DNA from: Kibdelosporangium banguiense
GTDB lineage: Bacteria; Actinomycetota; Actinomycetes; Mycobacteriales; Pseudonocardiaceae
Assembly (NCBI RefSeq): GCF_017876405.1
Contig: NZ_JAGINW010000001.1
Location: forward strand, 11,235,203 to 11,299,202
Length of the DNA stretch: 64,000 bases
Direction: 5' to 3'
Below the pieces are notes generated by a model. The model saw only the letters and a list, made by a program, of their open reading frames with translations, searched no databases and had not been told where the DNA came from. Positions 17,068 through 27,600 of this stretch are shown here, in pieces; the stretch's first letter is position 1; every line of letters begins with the position of its first letter. The translations under genes were made by a program, and so were the position numbers.

Positions 17068-18156
17068 ATGAAGACAGTTCTCTCCACACCCACGCCCGCC
17101 CAGCTGCTGACCACCGCGGCGAGCTGCCACTCCCCCGCCACCGCCGTGGGCAACACCCCGGTGCTGTGGATCGGCGAGTCCGGCCGTGGTTACTGGGCGA
17201 AACTCGAAGGCCACAACCCCGGCGGCATGAAAGACCGGCCCGCGCTGCACATGGTCGAGCAGGCCAGGCAACGCGGTGAACTCACACCAGGCGCGATGAT
17301 CGTCGAGTCCACCAGCGGCACCCTCGGCCTGGGGCTCGCCCTGGCCGCGACCGTCCATGGCCACCCCGTCACGCTTGTCACCGACCCGGGCATGGAACCG
17401 ATCGTGCACCGGCTGCTGACCGCGTACGGCGCGAACGTCGAGATGGTCGAACAACCGCATCCGGCTGGCGGCTGGCAACAGGCCCGTCGTGACCGGGTCG
17501 AACAGGTCATGGCCTCGTACCCAGGCTCTTGGTGTCCTGACCAGTACAACAACCCGGACAACGTCACGGCGTACGCATCGCTCGCGATGGAGCTCGTCGC
17601 CCAGCTCGGACGGGTCGACGTCCTGGTCTGTTCGGTGGGCACCGGCGGGCACTCCGCCGGGATCGCCCGCGTGCTCCGGCAGTTCTGCCCGCAGTTGCGG
17701 CTGGTCGGCGTGGACACGGTCGGCTCCACGATCTTCGGCCAGCCGGCCGGTACGCGGCTGATGCGTGGCCTGGGATCGAGCATCTACCCCAGCAATGTCG
17801 ACTACTCGGCGTTCGACGAGGTCCACTGGGTGGCTCCGGCCGAAGCGGTCTGGACGTGCCGCAAACTCGCGTCGACACATCACGCGAGCGGTGGCTGGAG
17901 CGTGGGCGCGGTCGCGCTCGTCTCCGGCTGGCTGGCCCGGACACTCGAGCCGGAAACCCGGATCGCAGCGGTGTTCCCCGACGGCCCGCACCGGTACTTC
18001 GACACCGTCTACAACGACGACTACTGCCGTGAGCACGACCTTCTTGGGCATCCGGCCGCGGCCGAGCCGGATGAGATGGGCGATCCGGCGGACCGGATCG
18101 TCGAGCGATGGACCCGCTGCGGCACGGTCGTCGACCCGTTGGGGGCCGGCCGGTGA
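17068..18156 (+). CDS. PLP-dependent cysteine synthase-like enzyme
   Basis: A 362-aa fold-type II PLP enzyme. The Schiff-base lysine lies in EGHNPGGMKDR, the phosphate loop fits STSGTLG, and CSVGTGGHSAG is the second glycine-rich loop. It resembles the cysteine synthase/cystathionine beta-synthase family but has a longer C-terminus (about 60 residues) than CysK. Such enzymes replace the beta-substituent of serine derivatives, and some make diaminopropionate-type building blocks of metallophores, as SbnA does. The stop overlaps the start of the MFS gene, so product formation and export are probably linked. A canonical cysteine role is less likely because no cysE is near. Confidence 0.85.
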   Translation: MKTVLSTPTPAQLLTTAASCHSPATAVGNTPVLWIGESGRGYWAKLEGHNPGGMKDRPALHMVEQARQRGELTPGAMIVESTSGTLGLGLALAATVHGHPVTLVTDPGMEPIVHRLLTAYGANVEMVEQPHPAGGWQQARRDRVEQVMASYPGSWCPDQYNNPDNVTAYASLAMELVAQLGRVDVLVCSVGTGGHSAGIARVLRQFCPQLRLVGVDTVGSTIFGQPAGTRLMRGLGSSIYPSNVDYSAFDEVHWVAPAEAVWTCRKLASTHHASGGWSVGAVALVSGWLARTLEPETRIAAVFPDGPHRYFDTVYNDDYCREHDLLGHPAAAEPDEMGDPADRIVERWTRCGTVVDPLGAGR

Positions 18157-19349
18157 GGCGCCTGGTCACCGAGTTCCGGTCGTTCGACCGGCCCAGCCGG
18201 CTGCTGATGGTCAACCAGTTCACCATCAACGTCGGCTTCTACATGCTGATGCCGTACCTGGCGGGCTATCTCGCCGGGCCGCTCGGGCTGGCCGGCTGGG
18301 CGATCGGCCTGGTGCTCGGCGTACGCAACTTCTCCCAGCAGGGCATGTTCCTGCTCGGCGGGACGCTCGCCGACCGGTTCGGCTACAAGCCGTTGATCGT
18401 GGCCGGTTGTGTGTTGCGGACAGCCGGATTCGCGTTGCTGGGTGTCGTGGAGTCGTTGCCTACCTTGATGATCGCGTCCGCCGCGACCGGATTCGCCGGC
18501 GCGCTCTTCAACCCCGCAGTCCGGGCCTACCTCGCCGCCGACGCCGGTGAGCGCCGCGTTTCGGCGTTCGCGTTGTTCAACGTGTTCTACCAGGGCGGCA
18601 TCCTGCTCGGGCCGGTGGTCGGGTTGCTGCTGACCGCCGTGGACTTCCGGTTGACGTGCCTGGTCGCGGCCGGGGTGTTCGCCGGGCTGACGGTCCTGCA
18701 GATCCGGTCGCTGCCAAGGCATACCGCTGTGCGGCAACAACGGTCGGTGCTGGGCGACTGGCGGCTGGTGCTGACCAACCGGCCGTTCCTGCTGTTCGCG
18801 CTGGCGATGATCGGCTCGAACGTGTTGTCGTTCCAGATCTATCTGGCGCTTCCGTTGCGGGCCAAGGCGATCACCGGGTCCGAGGCGCTGGTCACGGCGT
18901 TGTTCGTGGTGTCGGCGGTCCTGGCGATCGCTGGGCAGTTGCGGATCACCGCGTGGTTCCGGGACAGATGGGGCCCCGGCCGGTCCATTGTGATCGGCGC
19001 GGCCCTGCTGGCATCCGCTTTCCTGCCGCCGTTGCTGGCCGCCGACAGCCCGGCCGGGATCGCCGCGCTGATCCTGTCGTCGGCCATGCTCGCCCTGGGC
19101 ACCGTGGTGGTGTTCCCGTTCGAGATGGACACCATTGTCCGGCTGTCGGGCGATCAGCTGGTGGCCACCCACTACGGGCTCTACAACACCATTGTGGGAG
19201 TCGGGATCATGCTGGGAAATCTTTTCGCCGGAACGGTTTTCGACATCGCGCCGGCCGCGGGCTGGATCGGTCTGACCGTGCTCGGCGGGGTCTGCGCGCT
19301 CGGCCTGGCCATGCTGGAACGCCGCCGGGCCTTTGTCACCAGCAGTTAG
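18153..19349 (+). CDS. MFS transporter coupled to the cysteine-synthase-like gene
   Basis: A 398-aa major facilitator with about 12 transmembrane helices. The helix 2-3 loop carries GGTLADRFGYKPLIVAG, the usual MFS motif A. It begins at GTG 18153, overlapping the stop of the upstream enzyme by 4 bp, which implies translational coupling. The likely job is export of the enzyme's product or a derived metabolite. Import is possible, but no binding protein is present. Confidence 0.88.
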   Translation: MRRLVTEFRSFDRPSRLLMVNQFTINVGFYMLMPYLAGYLAGPLGLAGWAIGLVLGVRNFSQQGMFLLGGTLADRFGYKPLIVAGCVLRTAGFALLGVVESLPTLMIASAATGFAGALFNPAVRAYLAADAGERRVSAFALFNVFYQGGILLGPVVGLLLTAVDFRLTCLVAAGVFAGLTVLQIRSLPRHTAVRQQRSVLGDWRLVLTNRPFLLFALAMIGSNVLSFQIYLALPLRAKAITGSEALVTALFVVSAVLAIAGQLRITAWFRDRWGPGRSIVIGAALLASAFLPPLLAADSPAGIAALILSSAMLALGTVVVFPFEMDTIVRLSGDQLVATHYGLYNTIVGVGIMLGNLFAGTVFDIAPAAGWIGLTVLGGVCALGLAMLERRRAFVTSS

Positions 19350-19401
19350 TGGTAATTGGTGAACCTTGCCCAACCGGCTGGGCTCGACTAGACGACTAGA
19401 T

Positions 19402-20514
19402 ATGAGACGCGCCGGGATCGTGGCCGCTTTGGCCTTAGCCGCAATGGTAACGCCGGTTCAGTCGAACGCTGAACCGGCGAGCCGCTATATCGTGATGTTG
19501 CACCCGGCCGCCGAATTCGGCGCGCTCACCCAGCGCGTCCCGATGCGGGTCGACCACGTCTACGACACCGCGATCAAGGGCTTCTCAGCCTGGCTGAGCC
19601 CGTCTCAGCTGCGGAAACTGGCCGCCGACAAATCCGTGGCGGCCATCGAGCCGGACGCGCGGGTGCAGGCGCTCGGTGAGCAGCTCAACCCGCCGTCGTG
19701 GGGTCTGGATCGTATTGATCAACGCAGGCTCCCGCTGGACAACCGATATCGATGGATCACCGAGGCATCGAATGTCTCTGCCTACGTGATCGACACCGGA
19801 ATCCGCGCCACGCACACCGATTTCGGCGGCCGCGTCGGCGGCGGGATCGATCTGGTGGATGATGACGGCAATCCCAATGACGACAACGGGCACGGCACGT
19901 TCATCGCCGGGATCATCGGCGGCACCCGGTTCGGTGTGGCCAAGAAGATCCAGCTCGTGCCGGTGCGGGTGCTCAACGCCCAGGGCTCCGGCACCACGGC
20001 GGATGTCATCGCGGGCGTCGACTGGGTGACGAGAAACGCCCGGAAACCCGCTGTGGCCAACATGAGCATCGGTGGCGCGGCGAACGCCGCACTGGACGCC
20101 GCGGTTCGCAATTCGATCGCGTCCGGCGTGACCTACGGCGTCGCGGCCGGCAGTTCCGCAAGCGACGCAAGGAACTTCTCGCCCGCCCGCGTTGCCGAGG
20201 CGCTGACCACAGCCGCCACGAACATCAACGACTGCGCGCACTCGGCGTCGAACTACGGCCCGGCGATCGACATGTACGCGCCAGGCGTCAACATCAGCGG
20301 CCCATGGGCCACTTCGGACACCGCGACCACAACGCTCAGCGGGACGTCCTTCTCCACGCCACACGTCGTCGGCGGCGCCGGGCTCTACCTCGCCGACCAC
20401 CCCACCGCCACCCCGGCCCAGGTGGCAGCCGCCCTGATCGCGCAGTCCACAAAGGACGTGGTCTGCAACGTCAGACCGGACACTCCCAACAGATTGCTCT
20501 ACACGCTTGCCTAA
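19402..20514 (+). CDS. Secreted S8 subtilase (proteinase K-like) with inhibitor propeptide
   Basis: A 370-aa pre-pro-protease. Residues 1-24 are a signal peptide. Residues 25-90 match an I9 inhibitor propeptide (YIVMLHP, FSAWLSPSQLRKL, AAIEPDARVQ). The catalytic triad is Asp131 (VIDTG), His164 (NGHGTFIAG) and Ser316 (SGTSFSTPH). The order and spacing follow proteinase K. The oxyanion-hole asparagine, found as AAGN in the family, is replaced by Ser251 in VAAGSSASDARNFSPA. Activity may be reduced. It ends 2 bp from the convergent oxidoreductase gene. Confidence 0.92.
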   Translation: MRRAGIVAALALAAMVTPVQSNAEPASRYIVMLHPAAEFGALTQRVPMRVDHVYDTAIKGFSAWLSPSQLRKLAADKSVAAIEPDARVQALGEQLNPPSWGLDRIDQRRLPLDNRYRWITEASNVSAYVIDTGIRATHTDFGGRVGGGIDLVDDDGNPNDDNGHGTFIAGIIGGTRFGVAKKIQLVPVRVLNAQGSGTTADVIAGVDWVTRNARKPAVANMSIGGAANAALDAAVRNSIASGVTYGVAAGSSASDARNFSPARVAEALTTAATNINDCAHSASNYGPAIDMYAPGVNISGPWATSDTATTTLSGTSFSTPHVVGGAGLYLADHPTATPAQVAAALIAQSTKDVVCNVRPDTPNRLLYTLA

Positions 20515-20516
20515 GG

Positions 20517-23500
20517 CTATGCCGCGGTGGTGACCGGGCTGGTGGGCTGGGTGAGGCTGATCAGCAGTTCCTGCTGGCGTTCCCGGTAGGCGGTGACGTT
20601 GTCAAGCTTGATCTGCTCGTAGCCGCGGACCATGTCCGGCAGGCCGGCCAGCTCCGCGATCATCGCCGGATCGCCGCCGGTGGCCAGGGCGGTCAGCAGG
20701 ATCTCGCGGTATTCGGTGATCAGCGCACGTTCGACGCGCCGGACGTGCGCGTAGCCGAACGGGTCGAGCTTGGTGCCGCGCAGTTTGCGCATGGCGGCCA
20801 GCAGCCGGAAGACCGGCCGGAACCAGCGACCCAGGCTGATCTTGCGTTTCATCCCCATCGCCCGCAGCACCGGCGGGTGCAGCCGGTAGGAGACCTTGGC
20901 ACCGGCACCGAACTGCGCCTCGATGGTGTCCGAAAGGGACTGTTCGACCGAGAGCCGGGCGACCTCGTACTCGTCCTTGTACGCCATCAGCTTGTACAGG
21001 TTCCGGGCGACAGCCTCGGCGATCTCGGGCGTGCTCGAAACGCGGACCTGCTCGACGAACGAAGCGTACGTCTCGGCGTAGCGTTCGCCTTGGTAGCCAA
21101 TGAGATCCGTGACTCGCAGCGAGACCAGACGGCCGAGCTCCGAGCCTTCGGGGGCGTTGACCATGCCCGCGATCCGCGCGGTCGACGGGTGCACGGCAAC
21201 CGGCGCGGGCGGCTGGACCAGCAAGGCCTCCAGCGCGGCGGAGTCGGCGACTGCCTGGCGGCCGCGACGGAACGCCTGCAGGTTGCGCTCCACTGAGGCG
21301 CCGTTGAGCCGGATCGCCTGTTCGACCGCGTCCGCGGGCAACGAGACCACACCGGTCTGGAAGGCCGCACCGAGCTGCAGGATGTTGGCGTACTGGTCAT
21401 CGTCGAACAACGCTTCGGCCAGGCCACGGGCGTCCAGGTACACCGTTCGCGCGGCCGCCGCGTCGATGACCGATCGGACGCTGGCGGAGTCCGGATAGGA
21501 CACGCTGGTGTCGACGATCATGCTCGCGGTCGGGACCTCGGTGGTCGACACGACCGCTGTGGTCCGCTCGGTGTCCGCCGACAACAGGTGCGTGGGGTCT
21601 GCACCGACCAGCGCGTCGCACGCCAGATACAGATCGGCTTCGCTCGCGGCGAGTTTCGGTGCCTGCTCTTGGGGTTGCGTCGTGACCTTGATGTCCGAGA
21701 CGACCGCGCCGCCCTTCTGGGCCAGGCCGATCTGGTCGAGCGTACGGACGTGCCTGCCCGCGATCGACGCGGCCGTGCCCAGGATCTGCGCGACGGTCAC
21801 GACGCCGGTCCCGCCTATGCCGGTGATCCGGACCGTGAAGTCCCCTGAACGCACGGCCGGCTCGGGCAATTCTTCGGACGCGATGTCGCCGACGAGGTGT
21901 GACCGCGAACGTTTGCCCGGGATGACGGTCAGGAACGACGGGCAGTCCCCGGCCAGGCAGGAGTAGTCCACATTGCACGAGGACTGGTGGATGCGGGTCT
22001 TGCGGCCGAACTCGGTGGCCACCGGCTGCACCGACAGGCAGTTGGACTTGGCGCCGCAGTCGCCGCAGCCTTCGCAGACACGTTCGTTGATCACGACCTT
22101 GGCCGGTGGCGTCTCCACCTTGCCGCGACGGCGTTTCCGGCGTTTCTCCGCCGCGCATTCCTGGTCGTGGATGAGGACCGTCACGCCACTCATGGCCGCG
22201 AGTTCGTCCTGACTGCGGAGCATCTCGTCGCGGTGACGTACCTCGACCCCGGCGGGCAGCTTCAGCTTGCGGACGCGTTTGGGCTCGTCACTGGTGATGA
22301 TCACCTTACGGACGCCTTCGACCAGTAATAACGCGGCGATCCGCTCGATCGGGAGCGCGCCGACGGCCTGCTGCCCGCCGGTCATCGCGACCGCGGAGTT
22401 GTGCAGCAACTTGAAGGTGATGTTCGCGCCCGAGGCGACCGCGGCCCGGACAGCGAGGCTGCCGGAGTGCATGAACGTGCCGTCACCGAGGTTCTGCACG
22501 AGGTGCTTGGACTCGACGAACGGGCTCATGCCGATCCACAGCGCGCCCTCGCCACCCATCTGGGACAGTCCGACGACGTTGCCGACCTGCTCCGGTTCCA
22601 TGAACAACGCCATGGTGTGACAGCCGATCCCGGCGCCGACGAGCGTGCCGTCAGGCACCTTGGTCGACGAGTTGTGCGGGCAACCCGAGCAGAAGTAGGG
22701 AGTACGGGCCAGCAACGGGATCGCGATCCGCTCGCGGCGGCGGCGTTGCTGCCAGGCCTGCACCGGCTCGATGTCGGCGGGCAGGCGTTTCGCCAGCGCA
22801 CCCGCGATCAGATCCGGATGCAGCTCGCCGGCCTCGAGCAGGAGCGTACGGCCGTCAGGGCCCTGCTTGCCGTGCACCTGCGGCATGTCCGGCCGGCCGT
22901 ACAGGATGTTCTTGACGGCCGCCTCGATGAACGACCGCTTCTCCTCCACCACCACGATCTCGGTCAGTCCGGCCGCGAACTCGCGGACGATCTCCGGCTC
23001 GACGGGGTGGATCACGCCGAGCTTGAGCACCCTGATGCCGTAGCGCGCGAGATCCTGCTCGGTCAGCCCGAGCGTGCGCAGGGCCTGACGCAGGTCGAGG
23101 TACGACTTTCCGGCAGTGATGATGCCGATCCGGTCGGCCGGTCCCCGGTTGACGATCCGGTTCACGCCGCTGGCCCGTACGTACTCCAGGGCGAGCGGAA
23201 GACGCACGTCGTACAGGCTGCGCTCCAGAACGGCGAGCTGCTGGCCGAGCAGACGCGCGGACGGGCTGTGCTTGTACGCGTTCGGCAGGTCAGGCGCGGC
23301 CCAGTCTTGCGGCAACGTGACCGTTCCCGCCGAGTCGGCCACGTTCGCGACGATCTTCACCGACGACCAGACACCGCTCGCGCGGGACAACTCCACCGCG
23401 TGCAGGCCGTGTTCCAGCAGGTCCTGGGCGTCGGCCGGGAAGAACACCGGGATCGACAGGTCAGCCAGCGCGAGCTCGGAGGCGTTCGGCACCGAGGACG

Positions 23501-23942
23501 ACTTCGCGTTCGGGTCGTCGCCGACCAGGGCGACCGCTCCCCCGCGCGGGTCGGAGCCCGCCAGGTTCGCGTGCCGCAACGCGTCCGTCGCCCGGTCAAG
23601 ACCAGGCGCTTTGCCGTACCACATGCCGACCACGCCGTCCGGGCGTTGCGTGCCCAGTCCGGCCGCCAGCTGCGTGCCCATCACCGCGGTCGCCGCGAGT
23701 TCCTCGTTGAGCCCAGGCTGGTGCACGATGTCGTGCGCGTCCAGCAGCTTCTTGCGGCGCGCCAGCTCCAGGTCGAACCCGCCCAGCGGCGAGCCGGAAT
23801 ACCCGGACACGAACGCGGCCGTGGTCCGGCCCAGGCCCCGGTCATGCCGTACCCGGTCGAGCAGCACCCGCACCAGGGCCTGGATACCGGTCAGGTAGAC
23901 AGTGCCCTCGGGCTGCAGGTAGCGGTCTTCCAGGGTCTCCAT
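20517..23942 (-). CDS. Fused indolepyruvate ferredoxin oxidoreductase
   Basis: A 1141-aa single-chain 2-oxoacid:ferredoxin oxidoreductase, with IorA and IorB functions joined. The N-terminal part has the pyruvate-ferredoxin-like fold (FVSGYSGSPLGGFD). The middle holds the TPP domain (GCHTMALFMEPE, QMGGEGALWIGM). Two cysteine clusters for iron-sulfur centres follow (CEGCGDCGAKSNC and CNVDYSCLAGDCPSF). The C-terminal gamma-like domain has ITGIGGTGVVTVAQILG. It decarboxylates aryl pyruvates from aromatic amino acids to acyl-CoA. ATG 23942 is chosen for its strong AAGGAGGG ribosome site. A divergent Lrp/AsnC gene lies 156 bp away. Confidence 0.95.
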   Translation of the reverse strand: METLEDRYLQPEGTVYLTGIQALVRVLLDRVRHDRGLGRTTAAFVSGYSGSPLGGFDLELARRKKLLDAHDIVHQPGLNEELAATAVMGTQLAAGLGTQRPDGVVGMWYGKAPGLDRATDALRHANLAGSDPRGGAVALVGDDPNAKSSSVPNASELALADLSIPVFFPADAQDLLEHGLHAVELSRASGVWSSVKIVANVADSAGTVTLPQDWAAPDLPNAYKHSPSARLLGQQLAVLERSLYDVRLPLALEYVRASGVNRIVNRGPADRIGIITAGKSYLDLRQALRTLGLTEQDLARYGIRVLKLGVIHPVEPEIVREFAAGLTEIVVVEEKRSFIEAAVKNILYGRPDMPQVHGKQGPDGRTLLLEAGELHPDLIAGALAKRLPADIEPVQAWQQRRRRERIAIPLLARTPYFCSGCPHNSSTKVPDGTLVGAGIGCHTMALFMEPEQVGNVVGLSQMGGEGALWIGMSPFVESKHLVQNLGDGTFMHSGSLAVRAAVASGANITFKLLHNSAVAMTGGQQAVGALPIERIAALLLVEGVRKVIITSDEPKRVRKLKLPAGVEVRHRDEMLRSQDELAAMSGVTVLIHDQECAAEKRRKRRRGKVETPPAKVVINERVCEGCGDCGAKSNCLSVQPVATEFGRKTRIHQSSCNVDYSCLAGDCPSFLTVIPGKRSRSHLVGDIASEELPEPAVRSGDFTVRITGIGGTGVVTVAQILGTAASIAGRHVRTLDQIGLAQKGGAVVSDIKVTTQPQEQAPKLAASEADLYLACDALVGADPTHLLSADTERTTAVVSTTEVPTASMIVDTSVSYPDSASVRSVIDAAAARTVYLDARGLAEALFDDDQYANILQLGAAFQTGVVSLPADAVEQAIRLNGASVERNLQAFRRGRQAVADSAALEALLVQPPAPVAVHPSTARIAGMVNAPEGSELGRLVSLRVTDLIGYQGERYAETYASFVEQVRVSSTPEIAEAVARNLYKLMAYKDEYEVARLSVEQSLSDTIEAQFGAGAKVSYRLHPPVLRAMGMKRKISLGRWFRPVFRLLAAMRKLRGTKLDPFGYAHVRRVERALITEYREILLTALATGGDPAMIAELAGLPDMVRGYEQIKLDNVTAYRERQQELLISLTQPTSPVTTAA

Positions 23943-24098
23943 GAGCCCTCCTTGGCACGCGCGGTTGGGGCACACCTCACAACGGCTGACCGGCCGTGCG
24001 CAACAACCATGTCAGCCTGCCGCGACAAAGACGCAAAGAACACGAGGCCACCACCGTACAGGCGGCAATTTTTTGCGCGGCGAGTAGTGTCGGTGCTC

Positions 24099-24554
24099 AT
24101 GGAGCTCGACGGGACCGACCACGAGATCTTGGCGTTGCTACGCGAAGACGCTCGTCGCACGTTGTCGGACATCGCGAGCAGGGTTTCGCTCTCGGTCGCG
24201 GCCGTCAAGCGCCGTATCGACCGTCTACAAGAAACCGGTGTGATCCTCGGATACACCGTACAAGTTGATCACGCCAAGCTCGGCTGGGGCATAGAAGCCT
24301 TCACCGAGCTGAGGTTCTCCGGCACGACCAACGTCGCCGAGATCGTCCAGACCACCACCGCCATGCCCGAGACCCAGGCCGTCTTCACCATCGCGGGCGA
24401 CCCCGACGCTCTGGTCTGGCTCCGCGTCCGAGACCTCGCCCACCTCCAGGACCGCATCGACGAAATCCGCCGCAGCCACCGGGTCACCGGCACCAAAACC
24501 CTGATCGTCCTCGACGCCTGGTCCCGCGAACGCCAATGGCCGTCCGCCCCGTAG
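24099..24554 (+). CDS. Lrp/AsnC-family transcriptional regulator
   Basis: A 151-aa regulator. The N-terminal HTH contains LDGTDHEILALLREDARRTL and SVAAVKRRIDRLQETGVI. The C-terminal RAM domain includes IAGDPDALVWLRVRD, the amino-acid-sensing fold. It is transcribed away from the indolepyruvate oxidoreductase gene and probably controls it in response to an aromatic or branched amino acid. An in-frame GTG at 24087 is an alternative start. Confidence 0.9.
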   Translation: MELDGTDHEILALLREDARRTLSDIASRVSLSVAAVKRRIDRLQETGVILGYTVQVDHAKLGWGIEAFTELRFSGTTNVAEIVQTTTAMPETQAVFTIAGDPDALVWLRVRDLAHLQDRIDEIRRSHRVTGTKTLIVLDAWSRERQWPSAP

Positions 24555-24688
24555 GCACTGGGGTTCGGCTCAGCCGAGTTCTTGTTGGAGCTTGCGGCCT
24601 GTTTTCGGTCAACGTCAGCGCTGTTGGAGGTCTGTCCGACACACTGGCGGCCGGTTGGGCGATATGTCGGCGGATGAAGGGGTGAGCG

Positions 24689-27600
24689 ATGGCCTCCATG
24701 CCGCCGGTGCGGGTGCTTGGGTTGGTTGAGGTGGTTGGCCCGCTGGGGCCGGCGGTCCTGATTGGTGGGCGGCAGCGGGCTTTGCTGGCCTTGCTTGCGT
24801 TGAATGCCGGGAGTGTGGTCACGCAGACCAGGCTGGTGGACGCGCTGTGGGGTGAGAGTCCGCCGCGTACTGCGGTTCGTACGTTGCAGAGTCATGTGGC
24901 GCGGGTGCGGCAGGCTCTTGATGGATGTGGGTTGCCTGATGTGTTGGTGACACGGGGGCCTGGTTATGTGTTGGATGTTCCGCGAGCTGATGTTGATGCT
25001 CATCTGTTCGAGGATGCTGTTCGGCTCGCCAAGACTGACTTGGCTGGTAACGCTGTGCCTGATGCTGTGGCTCGGTTGGCGGCGGGGCTGAAGTTGTGGC
25101 GGGGCGAGGCATTGGCTGACGCTGGGCTGGAAAGCTGGGCTGTGGCCGAGGTTCAGCGGCTGACTGAGGTTCGGCTTGATGCGGTCGAGGATCTGTGGGA
25201 CGCGCGTGTCCAGCTTGGTGATCACGTTGCGGCTGTTGGTGAACTTGAGCGTCAGCTTGTCGCGACGCCGCTTCGGGAGCGCCTGGTCGGCTTGCTCATG
25301 CTCGCGTTGTATCGCTGTGGCAGGCATTCCGATGCGCTCGACAGGTACGAACGCCTCCGCGTCCGGCTTGCTGAGGATCTCGGGGTTGATCCGGGGCCGA
25401 AGTTGCAGAGCCTGCACATGGCGATTCTGCGTCGGGAATCCAGTCTGGAGCCGAAACCGAATCCTGTGCACGCGCCGATTCCGGCGCAGCTGCCGCGGCC
25501 GGTTGGTCATTTTGCCGGGCGCACCGATGAACTGGCGGCGCTGGCTGATCCTGCGGCGTGCATTGTGGTTGTTTCCGGGCCTGCGGGCATTGGCAAGACC
25601 GCGCTGGCTGTGCAGTGGGCTCACCAGGTCAAACACCGTTATCCCGATGGCCAGCTATTCCTGGATCTGCGTGGCCATGATCCTGACGCCGCGCTGACTC
25701 CGGCCGATGCGCTGACGCATGTGTTGCGGGGTCTGGGTGTGCCGCCGGATCGGATTCCCGCCGGGGTGGCCGACCAGACCGGGCTGTACCGCTCGTTGGT
25801 GCACGACCGGCGGGTCCTGATCATCCTGGACAACGGCGGCACGGCCGACCATGTGTCGCCGCTGGTTCCGCCGACGGTGTCGAGCACGTTGGTGGTGACC
25901 AGCCGCAGCCAGCTGTCCGCGCTGGCCATTGACCACGCGGTGCAGTCGGCCGAACTGGATGTACTGGCTGTCGACGAGGCTCACGGGTTGATCAACCGTG
26001 TGCTCGGCGTTCAGCGTGTCGAGCGTGAGCAGGCAGCCGCGTTCGAGCTGATCGAGTTGTGTGGACGGATGCCGCTCGCGTTGCGGATCGCGGCGGCGAA
26101 GCTGGCTGCACGGCCCCGCCAGCCGATCGCCGGCCTGGTGGCCGAACTGAGTGACGACCGGCTGGATGCATTGCAGGTCACCGGGGATTCCCGCAGCGTC
26201 CGTACGGTGTTCGCCAGTGCCTACAACGCTTTGAGTGAACCTGCTGCCCGGCTGTTCCGGTTGCTGGGCCTGCATCCAGGCACGAGTTTCGGCACCCGGC
26301 TCGCCGCCGCCGTCATGGGGTTGTCGCACGGTCGCGCCCGGCGCAGCGTGGACGAACTCAGCGCCGCGCACCTGATCATGGAGACCGAGCGTGGCCAGTA
26401 CCGGTTCCATGACCTGATCCGGCTGTACGCCTCCGAATGCGCGAAAACCGACGAGACCACAGCGCAACGCGACGCGGCCGCCCACCGGATCATCGACTGG
26501 TATCTCGCGATCGCGGACGCCGCCAACAGCACGCTCGACCCCACCCGCACCCGGATCACGGCGGCCATTGCCGATCCACCCGCCGAGTTGCCGTTCGCGG
26601 CCGAATCGGACGAAGTGCTGGCCTTTCTGGACGGTGAACGCGGCAACATCGTCCCGGTCGTCGCCCTGGCCGCCGAAAGCCACGAGCTCACCGCGTGCCA
26701 CATGACCTATCTGCTGGCGGGGTTTCTGGACCGGCGCGGCCACTGGACGGACTGGGTGGCCACGTGCCGTTGGGGTGTGACGGCCGCGAACCGGCTTGGT
26801 GATCCAGAGCTCGGCGGCCTGATGCGCAGTGCACTGGGGGTCTCCTGCATCTTCACCCGGCGCTTCGACGAGGCCCTCGACGTCCTGCACGAGGCTCTCG
26901 CCATGACCCAGGCCAGCGGAAACGTCCGCGATGAAGGCTATGTGCACAACAATCTGGCAGTAGCGAACGCAGGCCTGCGGCGGTTCGACGAGGCAGCCGA
27001 ATCCTTTGGCCGCGCGCTGGAACTGCACACCGGCACGTCTCCGGCGGCGATGGCCTCGGCGTTGAACAACCTTGGTTACGCGCACACCGAGAACGGTGAC
27101 TTCGCGATCGGCCTCAAGCACCTGACCCAGGCGCTCACCTTGGCAAAGGATGCCGAGGACGTGACCCTGCAGGCCGCGATCCTGCACAGTCTCGGCGTGG
27201 CCAATCGCGCCAAAGGCGACCATGACCAGGCACTGGCGTTCCTGCACGAGTCGCTCGCGCTCTACCGGGAGATCGGGTACAAACGGCACATTCCCGGTGG
27301 CATCAACGACATCGGCGAGGCGCTGTTGCTGCGCGGCGACCACACACAGGCTCTGGCGGAGTTCGTGACCGCGTTGGAGATCAGCACGGAACTCGGCGAT
27401 CAGCACTGCGAGGCGATCTCGCTGGGCAACATCGCACGGGCGCACCTGCGGGCGGGCGATCTGCCAGCCGCCCGCCACCACCTGACTCGTGCCCTGGACC
27501 TGCGTGTCCGGTTCCCGGATGCCTACGAGGAAGCCCACCTGCACCGGTGGATGAGCCGGTTTGCGGCCGCGTCGGGCGACGCGGCCGCCGCTGCCACCCA

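Noticed and set aside
17016..17279. Plus-strand frame MVVAACPHTPLLRRD overlapping the cysteine-synthase-like gene
   Set aside because: Most of it overlaps the enzyme gene in another frame with Arg/His-rich sequence. It is not a leader peptide of known type.
22401..24098. A long plus-strand frame across the indolepyruvate oxidoreductase gene
   Set aside because: The translation is Arg/Gln/His-rich and without domain features, as expected opposite a GC-rich gene. Only its 3' end from 24099, the Lrp gene, is real.
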